64,000 nucleotides of DNA. Source: UMGS1696 sp963643035. GTDB taxonomy: Bacteria > Bacillota > Clostridia > Oscillospirales > CAG-272. The stretch covers positions 1 through 64,000 of the forward strand of contig CAVIKO010000005.1 of the NCBI GenBank assembly GCA_963643035.1, read 5' to 3'. The notes under the pieces were generated by a model. That model made no database searches and had not been told where the DNA came from. It saw only the letters and a program-made list of their open reading frames with translations. Numbering within the stretch: position 1 is the first letter of the stretch; each line of letters begins with the position of its first letter. Below, in pieces: positions 17,313-25,430 of this stretch. The translations under genes and the position numbers were made by a program.

Positions 17313-18584
17313 ATGACAACGTTACTTGCCTTATCCATTGCTCTGTTTGCGGGGCTATTGATGTCTCGATTGACAAAGCTTTGGAATCTGCCCGCCGTAA
17401 CCGCGTATCTGGTGGCGGGGATCCTGATCGGCCCGTTCTGTCTCGGACGGCTGGGACTGTCGGGCATCGGATTTATCTCCATGGACGATGTAGGAAAATA
17501 CGACATTATCTGCGACACCGCGCTCGGCTTTATCGCGTTCGCGATGGGCAATGAATTTCGGCTGGAGGATCTGCGCAAAACCGGCAAACAGTCGATTGTG
17601 ATCGCAATATTTCAGGCGGTAGTCGCGACGATTTTTGTAGATGTGGCGCTGATTATACTCCACTTCCTCATGCCGGACAAGCTGCCCTTGTCTGCGGCGA
17701 TCACACTGGGTGCGGTCGCGACAGCCACGGCCCCTGCGGCGACTCTGATGGTGGTGAAGCAATACAAGGCGGAAGGGCCGCTTACCCAGATCCTGCTGCC
17801 CGTAGTTGCCCTCGATGACGTGGTGGGACTGATCGTATTCGCGATTTCGTTCGGGGTTGCCAAGGCTCTGGAAAGCGGACACATGGATCTCGTATCGGTG
17901 ATCGCGGACCCGCTGATCGAAGTATTCGCATCGCTCCTTCTGGGCGCGGTGCTTGGGTATCTCTTCCACTTCACGGAGCAGTTCTTTTACTCGCGCAGCA
18001 AGCGTATGAGCATCTCTGTGACGTACGTTCTCCTTGCGGTCGCGCTGTCACAGCTGACATTCCAGATCGGTGCGGTAACGATCGGTTTCTCTTCCCTGCT
18101 CGTCTGCATGGCTCTCGGAACGATTTTCTGCAATTTGTGTCCGTTCTCTGAGGAGCTGATGGATCGTGTGGATCGCTGGACGGGTCCCTTGATGGTGCTG
18201 TTCTTCGTTTTGAGCGGTGCGGGGCTTGACTTCGACGTATTCTCCGATCCGGCGATCATTCTTGTAGGGGTGATCTACATTCTCTTCCGCTCCCTCGGCA
18301 AGATCAGCGGTGCCGCAGTTTCGTCCCGGTTCATGCACTGTGAACCGACCGTCCAGAAATATCTCGGCATCACGCTTCTCCCGCAGGCGGGCGTATCCCT
18401 CGGTATGTCCCTGACCGCGATGTCCCTCGGCACGCCCGGTCTGATCATCCGCAACGTCGCCCTCTTTGCCGTCCTTGTCTACGAGCTGGTCGGACCCCTT
18501 CTGACCCGCATTGCCCTCGACAAAGCCGGTGAGATCCACGAAAAGCCCATTACGGAACGCGAGGCTGCCAAGAAACAGAAATAA
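17313..18584 (+). CDS. cation/proton antiporter, CPA2-type
   Basis: A 423-aa integral membrane protein with about 12 hydrophobic segments across its whole length and no soluble regulatory domain. The family features are TAYLVAGILIGPFCLG near the N-terminus, a paired acidic site in LDDVVGLIVFAISFG near residue 168, and conserved Gly/Pro-rich helices such as GAVATATAPAATLMVV. It probably exchanges Na+ or K+ for protons across the cell membrane. AAGAAGGG precedes the ATG. It is a single-gene unit bounded by the 95-bp array and by the terminator at 18728-18763. Ion specificity is unknown. Confidence 0.9.
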   Translation: MTTLLALSIALFAGLLMSRLTKLWNLPAVTAYLVAGILIGPFCLGRLGLSGIGFISMDDVGKYDIICDTALGFIAFAMGNEFRLEDLRKTGKQSIVIAIFQAVVATIFVDVALIILHFLMPDKLPLSAAITLGAVATATAPAATLMVVKQYKAEGPLTQILLPVVALDDVVGLIVFAISFGVAKALESGHMDLVSVIADPLIEVFASLLLGAVLGYLFHFTEQFFYSRSKRMSISVTYVLLAVALSQLTFQIGAVTIGFSSLLVCMALGTIFCNLCPFSEELMDRVDRWTGPLMVLFFVLSGAGLDFDVFSDPAIILVGVIYILFRSLGKISGAAVSSRFMHCEPTVQKYLGITLLPQAGVSLGMSLTAMSLGTPGLIIRNVALFAVLVYELVGPLLTRIALDKAGEIHEKPITEREAAKKQK

Positions 18585-18727
18585 TCACCACCGTTTGGGA
18601 GAGGAAAAAACGGGACGTATGGTTTTGACGGGTGCTTTCATGGAATGGGATATTGCTTGTCCCGCCAATGCCGCCGTCTGCTGCGCATCGTCTACTCCCA
18701 CATAGCTATGTTTTTCCAAAGAAATAC

Positions 18728-18763
18728 AAAAACCGCCGGAGATACTTCCCCGACGGTTTTTTT
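18728..18763. terminator. bidirectional terminator between antiporter and ROK kinase
   Basis: AAAAACCGCCGG and CCGACGGTTTTTTT form an 11-bp stem with one mismatch and a 10-base loop, with a T run on either strand. The genes converge here. Confidence 0.85.
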
Positions 18764-18859
18764 GATGAGAACAGGGGAAAACACGGTTTCTCCCCTGTTT
18801 CATCCGATGAATTGTTTACAGATGTATCTGCCGACAAGCAAGTTTCCTTACCGGCAAGT

Positions 18860-19822
18860 TCACTTGCCAAGTACTCCTGCGCCGATGATACCCGCGTCGT
18901 TGCCGAGTTTGGCAATGAGGATCTGTGTGCGGGGGGTACCCTCTCTCGTGTAGGTTTCGCCCCATACCTTTTCAAGCAGCGGCTTCATGAGGTAGTCGCC
19001 CTCGTTGCATACGCCGCCGCCGATGGACAGCACGTTCGGCTGGAAGATATTGATCATATTGACAATACCGCAGGAGAGATAGCTGATGTACTCGTCCACA
19101 ACCTCTGCGCCGACCTCGTCGCCCTGCTTCATGGCGTTGAACGCGGTACGTGCGCTGACCTTGGACAGATCACCGCCGATCATGTCTTCCATGGCGGTCT
19201 TTTTGCCTGCCGCTCTTGCCGCCACGATGTGATCCTTCGTGATGTTGACGAGACCTGTAGCGGAGCTGTACGCTTCCCAGCAGCCCTTTCTGCCGCAGGA
19301 GCACTGTCTGCCGTCCTTCTGGATGACAACGTGACCAAGCTCTGCGCCCGCGAAATTGAAACCGGTATAAACCTTGCCGTCGATGATGATACCGCCGCCG
19401 ACACCGGTGCCGAGGGTGATCATCACGGAGATGGGCGCACCTGCAGCCACACCCGCAATCGCCTCTGCCTTTGCTGCGGCGTTCGCGTCGTTTTCGATAT
19501 AGACCTTCTTACCGTCGAGCTGTGCGGAAAGCCGCTCTGCCAGAGGGTACTGTAAGAACGGGATGTTATTCGCATATTCGACCACGCCGGTCACATTGTT
19601 CGCGGTGCCGGGGGTAGCCACGCCGACGGATTCGATGTCGTCAAGGGACAGTCCCTCCTCCGCGATGAGCTTTTTGCACAGGGCTGCCATATCCTCAATG
19701 ATGGGATCCGCGCCGCGTTCCGGCTTGGTGGGTACGCTGCCCTTTCTGACGATTTCGTACTTGTCGTTGACGATGCCGATGGCGATATTGGTACCGCCGA
19801 GATCCACGCCGATTGTATACAT
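18860..19822 (-). CDS. ROK family sugar kinase (glucokinase-like)
   Basis: A 320-aa cytosolic kinase. The N-terminal ATP-binding motif reads GVDLGGTNIAIGIV, the catalytic-base region contains ENDANAAAKAEAIAG, the second phosphate loop is LGTGVGGGIIIDGK, and the ROK zinc site is CSCGRKGCWEAY. GHVVI just before it supplies the conserved His. It most likely phosphorylates glucose or a related hexose from ATP. The ATG at 19822 matches the family start and follows AGGCAGGA; upstream in-frame codons have no ribosome site. It is monocistronic behind a strong promoter. Confidence 0.93.
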   Translation of the reverse strand: MYTIGVDLGGTNIAIGIVNDKYEIVRKGSVPTKPERGADPIIEDMAALCKKLIAEEGLSLDDIESVGVATPGTANNVTGVVEYANNIPFLQYPLAERLSAQLDGKKVYIENDANAAAKAEAIAGVAAGAPISVMITLGTGVGGGIIIDGKVYTGFNFAGAELGHVVIQKDGRQCSCGRKGCWEAYSSATGLVNITKDHIVAARAAGKKTAMEDMIGGDLSKVSARTAFNAMKQGDEVGAEVVDEYISYLSCGIVNMINIFQPNVLSIGGGVCNEGDYLMKPLLEKVWGETYTREGTPRTQILIAKLGNDAGIIGAGVLGK

Positions 19823-19903
19823 AGTAAATCCTGCCTTTCTGAATTTGCGCATGGTACCGATCCGAGCGAACGATTCACCACGCGCGGTTGTCCATACGCT
19901 ATC

Positions 19904-19932
19904 ATTATAATAAAAAACGCGTCTTTTGTCAA
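19904..19932 (-). promoter_or_regulatory. sigma-A promoter of the ROK kinase gene
   Basis: Minus-strand TTGACA (19927-19932), 17 bases, TATAAT (19904-19909): a consensus match in both boxes. Confidence 0.85.
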
Positions 19933-20037
19933 CGGTTTTTCGGTATATTTCCGCATATTCTGCAGCGGCACACGGAAAATTCGATCTGGCAAATCGTCGA
20001 AAAGTTGCATCGCTGTGGTATGCTGTTCACAAATATG

Positions 20038-20046
20038 TGGTATAAT
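20038..20046 (+). promoter_or_regulatory. extended -10 promoter of the HAD gene
   Basis: TGG directly before TATAAT (20041-20046) forms an extended -10 box; no good -35 box is present at the usual distance. Confidence 0.45.
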
Positions 20047-20076
20047 AAAATAAATGACTATGGGGCGGTGCGCAGT

Positions 20077-20736
20077 ATGCGGTTTGAGAATTACATATGG
20101 GATTTCGATGGGACGTTATGCGACAGCTATCCGCATACGACGATGCAGTTTCTGCACGCGATGGGCTGGGGCATGGAACGGTACGATGAGGTATTCCACC
20201 GCTTACAGGTGACGTGGCTGCACGCGATCCGGTACTACCACATGGGCGAATCGGAGGATCGTACGTTCCGTGCGGCGGCAAATGATTTCGGAGTGGAGCC
20301 GTATCCGGTACTGTTCCCCGGCTGCCGTGAAACGCTGACGGCGATCCGGGATAACGGCGGGCGCAATTTCCTCTATACGCTGCGGGATGCAGAAGCGGTA
20401 CGGTTTCTGGAAAAGGCGGGCGTTCTCTCTCTCTTCGACGGCTGTGTGACCAGCGAGGATCGCTTTCCCGGCAAGCCGGATCCAACAGCAGTGCGCTATC
20501 TTCTGGACACCTACCGCCTGGATCCGCACCAAACGGTGATGATTGGCGACCGTGAGCTGGACGGGGACAGCGGAAAAAACGCCGGGTGTGCAGGTTGTCT
20601 CCTTACATTCCTCGACAAAAACGCTGAGGGCTCCGATCCGCTGTTGGTCACGCACCAGGACTTTGCCTGCAGAAATTTCACGGAATTTTCTACTGTGATG
20701 GAGATTTCGCGGAACGAGGAAAACGTTCGCATTTGA
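20077..20736 (+). CDS. HAD superfamily hydrolase (subfamily IA phosphatase)
   Basis: A 219-aa cytosolic phosphatase. Motif I is YIWDFDGTLCDSYPH with the nucleophilic Asp, motif II is the Thr in FLYTLRD, the Lys is in FPGKPDP, and motif III/IV is MIGDRELDGDSGKNAG. This resembles phosphoglycolate phosphatase and beta-phosphoglucomutase relatives, but the substrate cannot be read. The frame is open upstream to 19888; the ATG at 20077 begins immediately before the conserved motif and downstream of the -10 box. The ribosome site (GGGCGG) is weak. Confidence 0.88.
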   Translation: MRFENYIWDFDGTLCDSYPHTTMQFLHAMGWGMERYDEVFHRLQVTWLHAIRYYHMGESEDRTFRAAANDFGVEPYPVLFPGCRETLTAIRDNGGRNFLYTLRDAEAVRFLEKAGVLSLFDGCVTSEDRFPGKPDPTAVRYLLDTYRLDPHQTVMIGDRELDGDSGKNAGCAGCLLTFLDKNAEGSDPLLVTHQDFACRNFTEFSTVMEISRNEENVRI

Positions 20737-20846
20737 GAACGAATGTATTCGTTCCAGTTTCCATATAGATTTTCTTTAGGGAATGGGTTGATTCCATCGC
20801 GTTTTCGCGCCTCCCATCCAGTGTCATTCGGAAGGAAGGATTGATT

Positions 20847-21311
20847 ATGAAGAAATCCACAATTCGTATGTTGTCCTCGGCGGCAGTGATTTTGCCGGTG
20901 GTCGTATTGTCGTGTGCGTGTGCGATGGTACAGATACTCTTATCCGACGTTCCCTCTGTGGCGGTAGCGGCTGTGATGGGGCTTATCATATACGTGGTCT
21001 GGGCAGGCGGTATTGTGTTGACGATCGTCCGTCATCTGCGTGGCGCATCCCTTACGCTGTCCCTGCTGCTCCTCCTCTCCCTCGCCCTATTTGCCGTTGC
21101 GTATGCCATGGACTACGGCTTATTCTCAATGCGGAGCACGCTCTGGACGATCGGGCAGCTCTGCGGAAGTCCGATGTACATCCTGACGGACGGACTGGAG
21201 AAGCTCACCGGAAAGGAAAACGGCGCGGCGGCGATTCTGGCGGCAGTGGCATATCTCCTGCCGTGCATCGCCGGAACCGCGTATGCGGCGGGAAGCGAGA
21301 AAAAGAAATAA
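20847..21311 (+). CDS. small membrane protein of unknown function
   Basis: A 154-aa hydrophobic protein with about four predicted membrane segments (near residues 10-30, 37-58, 67-85 and 125-145) and a charged C-terminus ending GSEKKK. No family was recognised. A GAAGGAAGGA site precedes the ATG at 20847; an in-frame TTG at 20841 is less likely. It follows the HAD gene by 110 bases and is closed by the terminator at 21404-21437. Confidence 0.7.
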   Translation: MKKSTIRMLSSAAVILPVVVLSCACAMVQILLSDVPSVAVAAVMGLIIYVVWAGGIVLTIVRHLRGASLTLSLLLLLSLALFAVAYAMDYGLFSMRSTLWTIGQLCGSPMYILTDGLEKLTGKENGAAAILAAVAYLLPCIAGTAYAAGSEKKK

Positions 21312-21403
21312 AGAAAACGCGGATGTATGTTTTTTGTGTCAAAAAGCCCCTGCATCCAAAGCTGTGCAGCAATTGCTCGACTTGTTCGGCATAGACCAAA
21401 ATC

Positions 21404-21437
21404 AAAAACGATCGCGGATTTTCCAGCGATCGTTTTT
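21404..21437. terminator. bidirectional terminator
   Basis: AAAAACGATCGC and GCGATCGTTTTT form a perfect 12-bp stem with a 10-base loop, with T runs on either strand, between convergent genes. Confidence 0.9.
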
Positions 21438-21544
21438 GTTTGTATGGCTTATTCACCGATGCGCAGTTCTTTTTTCAGCACAGCTTGCAATACAGCGGGA
21501 AAATTGCGTCACCGTTTTTCGGATGTGCGGGAGCTTTTTCCGGC

Positions 21545-23041
21545 TCAGTCACCAATATATGCCGTGGTAAACTTTTCCATTTCGGTTGCAATCTTCTTCT
21601 GATAGGATTCGTAGGAGGATATAACGCTCTTCGTATTGGTCGTGATCAGATTTGTCAGCACATAGTTCGGCCAGGTACCGATGTCGTAGATGTCGCCGAG
21701 GTCATAGATGCGGTTGGCAAAAATCAGATCCACCATAGCATCGGAATCCACGTCGCGCGTTGCCTTTCCTTTGAGCGTGGTGTCGTAGTACGCTGGTGTC
21801 ACCGTATACAAAGACTCTGCGGACAGCGCTTCCACGAGGATGCCGGTGCGCTCGATGTTCTGCACGGAAATCGGGATTCCCAGCAGTGCCGTGGTATGGC
21901 GGCTTACAAGGCTTGCGTACTGTGTCTGCTGCTCGTTGTACTTCGGGATCGGAAGAATCCCAAACGGCGCGTCCATATCGCGCAGAGCAAGCACGTCATC
22001 AAACCGGCTCCAGAAGAAGAGTCCGTGACCGTTCAGGAACAGTTCCCGGAACGGCGTATCATCTACGGGTTCTGCATCCTGACTGCCGCGGTGCTGGTCA
22101 TAGATGGACGTCTCGTCGCTCATCATTTCCTGCACCTTTTGCAGTATCTCTATGTTCCGTCCCTCCTTGAAGGAATCGGACAGCGTGTTGTCCGCGTTCT
22201 TTGTGATAAACGTGCCGCCCGCGCCGAAATATACGCAGTATCCGGCATCGCGCTTACTCAAAAATCCCCAGAGATCATCGAGCGTCATTTTGCCGTCTCC
22301 GTTGAGATCCGTTGTGACGGTTTCGTAAATCGCCTTCATCCGGTCCATTGTCCACGCGCCGTCCGATACAATGGTGTAGAGATCCTCAACTCCGTAATCC
22401 TTCGCTATATCCTTGTTGAACAGGATCGCGGAGGTCGCGTTTTTATCCTCTACGGAAATCGCCGCAGACGCCATGCGCAGCGTATCGCCGACCGATAGGG
22501 CTTCCACGCTGTTCTGATCCCACCATGGCATATCCAGTTCCAGATACGGCACGTCATAGAGATTGTACAGAAGTCCGTCCGTTACCATCGCCGTCGATGA
22601 GGTCAACACCTGATACGCAATATCGTAGGTGTCATCCCCGGACTGCACCATCTTTTTGACCATCGGGTTTACATCCGCGTATTCCAGCTGGTATTTGATA
22701 TTGTATGTATCCGCAATCAACGCGTTCCGGTTGTAAACAGCATCGTTCAGAGCGTCTCCGGTCAGCTCGTCCACACAAAAGTCGTTCACAAGACGGGATT
22801 TCCAGTCATCGCTAATCTTCCAGTGGACGGCGGAAAAGGTGTATCCCTCGTAATCCTGCACCGGTACTTCGGGTTTCAGCCGTTCGGTTTCCGTCTCCGT
22901 CTCCGCGACTGTCTCCGTCTCCGCCGCAGCAACCGTTTCTGTCTGCTCGTCCACAGCTTTCTCACCGCAGCCCGCAATGCATGGTGTGAGCATCAAAAAC
23001 ACCAGTATCCAGATAAGAAAGCTCTTTCGATTACGCCTCAT
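21545..23041 (-). CDS. orphan solute-binding lipoprotein (paralogue 1 of 3)
   Basis: A 498-aa lipoprotein. The signal peptide ends in the lipobox IAGC (residue 26 region), followed by a Thr/Glu-rich linker and an extracellular solute-binding fold. Shared landmarks with the proteins at 35307 and 39598 are ELTGDALNDAVYNRN, a calcium-loop-like LNGDGKMTLDDLWGF, FGILPIPKYNEQQ and VTPAYYDTTLKGK. No permease or ATPase gene is near. The ATG at 23041 follows AAAGGAG; an in-frame codon 33 bases upstream has none. It is monocistronic, with a clear promoter. It may feed a shared transporter or act as a sensor. Confidence 0.85.
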   Translation of the reverse strand: MRRNRKSFLIWILVFLMLTPCIAGCGEKAVDEQTETVAAAETETVAETETETERLKPEVPVQDYEGYTFSAVHWKISDDWKSRLVNDFCVDELTGDALNDAVYNRNALIADTYNIKYQLEYADVNPMVKKMVQSGDDTYDIAYQVLTSSTAMVTDGLLYNLYDVPYLELDMPWWDQNSVEALSVGDTLRMASAAISVEDKNATSAILFNKDIAKDYGVEDLYTIVSDGAWTMDRMKAIYETVTTDLNGDGKMTLDDLWGFLSKRDAGYCVYFGAGGTFITKNADNTLSDSFKEGRNIEILQKVQEMMSDETSIYDQHRGSQDAEPVDDTPFRELFLNGHGLFFWSRFDDVLALRDMDAPFGILPIPKYNEQQTQYASLVSRHTTALLGIPISVQNIERTGILVEALSAESLYTVTPAYYDTTLKGKATRDVDSDAMVDLIFANRIYDLGDIYDIGTWPNYVLTNLITTNTKSVISSYESYQKKIATEMEKFTTAYIGD

Positions 23042-23099
23042 AGGTTTTCTACTCCTTTGTATATCGGCATACACCGCTCACGTCGGTGTGATTTTCTAT

Positions 23100-23128
23100 A
23101 GTATACCATATTTCATGCCGATATGCAA
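23100..23128 (-). promoter_or_regulatory. sigma-A promoter of the lipoprotein at 21545
   Basis: Minus-strand TTGCAT (23123-23128), 17 bases, TATACT (23100-23105), with TGG before the -10 box. Confidence 0.75.
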
Positions 23129-23203
23129 GGCTGTTTTTGTGCGTTTTGCAATAATTACATTTGTAACCAAATCTCGTTGCGTGAAAATCAGGCTCACGCC
23201 GCG

Positions 23204-24535
23204 TTATACCCCCGCCATCTCAGGCGCAAGGTTCGTGAATTTCGTGAAGCGGCCAATCCAGCCCACCTTGACCTTTTCCAGAGAACCGTGCCGGTTTTTC
23301 GCAACAATCACCTCGGCAACGCTCTGCTCTGGCGTTTCCTCCTTGTAATATTCGTCGCGGTAGAGGAACATGACCACGTCCGCATCCTGCTCAATGGCGC
23401 CGGAATCACGGAGATCCGACAGCATCGGACGCTTGTCTGGGCGGTTTTCCGGTCCACGCGACAGCTGTGCACAGCAAATCACCGGCACGTGCAATTCCTT
23501 GGCAAGCAGCTTCAGACCACGTGAAATCTCACCTGTCTCCTGTACCCTGTTCTCCGTGTGACGATCCCCCTGCATGAGTTGCAAATAGTCCACCACCACA
23601 AGTCCCAGATTCCTCACCCGCCGCAACTTCGACTTCATCCCCGTCACCGTAATGCCCGGCGTGTCGTCGATGAGCAGCTCCAGCTCCGACAGATGCGCCG
23701 CCGCGTGTGCGATTGCCTCCCAGTCCGCATCCGTCAACTGCCCGGAGCGGAGCCGAAAGCTGTCCACCTGTGCCTCGCTCGACAACATACGATTTGCCAG
23801 CTGCGAAGCGGACATTTCCAGATTGAATACACAGACCGTTTTCTTTGTCCGATCCGCCGCCGCCGTTGCAATATTCATCGCAAAGCTTGTCTTGCCCATG
23901 CCGGGACGTGCACCGATCAGCACCAGATCACTTTCGCCAAGCCCCACGATTACGTTGTCCAGATCCGTATAGCCCGTCGGCATCCCACGTGCGCCCTCCG
24001 GATCGTCCTTGAGCTGTTTCAGATGGTCGTATACCTGTAGCAGTGCATCCCGGATATGTACGAAATTCTTGTTCTCGCGCCCCTCCGCGATCCGGAATAT
24101 CTTGCTCTCCGCATATTCGACCAGATTTCCGACCTCGTCGTCTCCCGCGTATGCCGCCTCCGTGATATCCTCGCCCGCTTCGATCAGCTGCCGTAGAATC
24201 GCCTTATCCCGCACGATCCCCGCGTAGTCCTTCGCGTTCGCCGACGTCGGAACCGCCTCCGCCACCAGCTTCAGATATTCCCTGCCGCCCGCCTCGTCAT
24301 ACGTCCCTGTCTGCACCAGTTCCTCAATCAGCGTCACAACGTCGATGTTCTTGCTTTTTAAGTACATCTGCTGCATCGCTGAAAAGATCTCAGCGTGTTC
24401 CGGCATATAGAAATCGTCCCGGCTGACAATCAACGCCAAATCGTCCATGCACGCCGGATCGATCAGTATCGACCCCAAAACCGCCTGCTCCGCTTCCAGG
24501 GAAAACGGCATCCTTCTTGTAAGCTCTTCATTCAT
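23204..24535 (-). CDS. dnaB: replicative DNA helicase DnaB
   Basis: A 443-aa hexameric helicase that unwinds DNA at the replication fork. The N-terminal DnaG-interacting domain begins RRMPFSLEAEQAVLGSIL, the Walker A motif is GARPGMGKTSFAMN near residue 202, the Walker B region is LVVVDYLQLMQG, and ARRD-like SGAIEQDADVVMFLYRDEYY follows. Length is normal. It is the last gene of the conserved yybS-gdpP-rplI-dnaB order, but a 328-base repeat-containing spacer separates it from rplI. The ATG at 24535 lacks a visible ribosome site; the palindrome at 24549-24585 ends 14 bases upstream. The in-frame ATG eight codons later has AGAAGG directly adjacent, so the start is uncertain. Confidence 0.95.
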   Translation of the reverse strand: MNEELTRRMPFSLEAEQAVLGSILIDPACMDDLALIVSRDDFYMPEHAEIFSAMQQMYLKSKNIDVVTLIEELVQTGTYDEAGGREYLKLVAEAVPTSANAKDYAGIVRDKAILRQLIEAGEDITEAAYAGDDEVGNLVEYAESKIFRIAEGRENKNFVHIRDALLQVYDHLKQLKDDPEGARGMPTGYTDLDNVIVGLGESDLVLIGARPGMGKTSFAMNIATAAADRTKKTVCVFNLEMSASQLANRMLSSEAQVDSFRLRSGQLTDADWEAIAHAAAHLSELELLIDDTPGITVTGMKSKLRRVRNLGLVVVDYLQLMQGDRHTENRVQETGEISRGLKLLAKELHVPVICCAQLSRGPENRPDKRPMLSDLRDSGAIEQDADVVMFLYRDEYYKEETPEQSVAEVIVAKNRHGSLEKVKVGWIGRFTKFTNLAPEMAGV

Positions 24536-24850
24536 ATGTTAAAGATGCGGGGAAAACTTTTCCCTAAAAAAAGTCTTCCCCGCGCTCCTTTCCAAAACTT
24601 TGTACATGGAGACAAGCCAACTTACACGCTTGTTGTCTCTCAATAGCAGTATTCCCCACTACCTAATAAACGAATGGCAGCAATCTCTCCCTGTAGTGTG
24701 CGGATCCGTTCTAAGAGCCGCTCGCGAACGATCTTCTAAGGGAACGGAGCACTCAAATTGGTGAGCAATCGGACTTGCACAAACGAAATCCATCACCAAT
24801 CCCCTTATAAAAGTTTTTGCCCGGCTTTTTCAAAAAGCCGTGTTCCCCCG
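24536..24850. repeat. composite intergenic repeat region between rplI and dnaB
   Basis: A 315-base non-coding block. It holds the palindrome at 24549-24585, a hairpin at about 24609-24639 (GAGACAA / TTGTCTC arms), and near rplI a segment (24770-24846) whose minus strand resembles 32785-32850 on the plus strand: GGCTTTTTGA, CTTTTATAAGG and GGATTTCGTTTGT are shared. A weaker relative is at 54709-54770. I see no gene. It looks like a mosaic of mobile or amplified intergenic elements placed inside a normally compact operon. Confidence 0.6.
24549..24585. repeat. palindromic intergenic repeat upstream of dnaB
   Basis: Arms GCGGGGAAAACTTTT and AAAAAAAGTCTTCCCCGC form a long stem around a short loop. 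It is related in arm sequence and flanking tail (CGCGCTCCTTTCC) to the palindrome at 573-608, and like that one lies just upstream of a start codon. Confidence 0.75.
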
Positions 24851-24863
24851 TCTCTCCGTTTCC

Positions 24864-25316
24864 TCAGCCGTTCACAACAACGATGTTGATCTTGCCGGAA
24901 ATTTCCGGGTAGAGTTTTACGTCGAGGGTGTAACTGCCGTAGTTCTTGATCGCCTCGTCGAGGACGATCTTGCGCTTGTCAATCTGGATGTTGTGCTGCG
25001 CCGCCAATGCCTCCGCAATATCCTTCGTCGTAACGGAACCGTAGATACGGTTGTCACCCTGCGCACCCGCCTGCACCTTAATCTTCACCACAAGCGTTTG
25101 CAGCTTTTCCGCCAACGCACGCGCATCTGCCTTTTCCAGTTCTATCTTACGCAGCCGCGCCGCTTCCTTGTTCTTGATGTCGTTCAGAATCGCCGCATCC
25201 GCTACCACCGCCAATTTGCGCGGAAGCAGGAAGTTGCGCGCATATCCGTCCGACACGTCAATCAGTTCGTCCTTCTTGCCCTGTCCTTTTACATCCTGTA
25301 ATAATACTACCTTCAT
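24864..25316 (-). CDS. rplI: 50S ribosomal protein L9
   Basis: A 150-aa ribosomal protein bL9. The N-terminal RNA-binding domain shows the signature MKVVLLQDVKGQGKKDELID and GYARNFLLPRKLA, followed by the long connecting helix (ARLRKIELEKADARALAEKL) and the C-terminal domain (GSVTTKDIAEAL). Length is typical. AAGGAG precedes the ATG. It lies between gdpP and dnaB in the standard Bacillota order. Confidence 0.98.
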   Translation of the reverse strand: MKVVLLQDVKGQGKKDELIDVSDGYARNFLLPRKLAVVADAAILNDIKNKEAARLRKIELEKADARALAEKLQTLVVKIKVQAGAQGDNRIYGSVTTKDIAEALAAQHNIQIDKRKIVLDEAIKNYGSYTLDVKLYPEISGKINIVVVNG

Positions 25317-25430
25317 TTTCGTTTTCTCCTTTTTGTTTCCTCATTTTATATATCTCACCGTACAGCGCAAGCCGCCGGGAATTGTTGTTTTTGGATTCGC
25401 TCAGGCATACGGGTCTGGCTGCTTCTTCTA

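Noticed and set aside
22250..22330. Dockerin domain in the binding lipoprotein at 21545
   Set aside because: Only one D-x-N-x-D-G loop is present within the binding fold; a dockerin needs two copies and is usually terminal.
24797..24850. Simple intrinsic terminator after rplI
   Set aside because: CGGCTTTTT/AAAAAGCCG is a stem, but the flanking sequence recurs elsewhere as a repeat and dnaB lies downstream in the conserved order; I treat it as repeat rather than as proven terminator.
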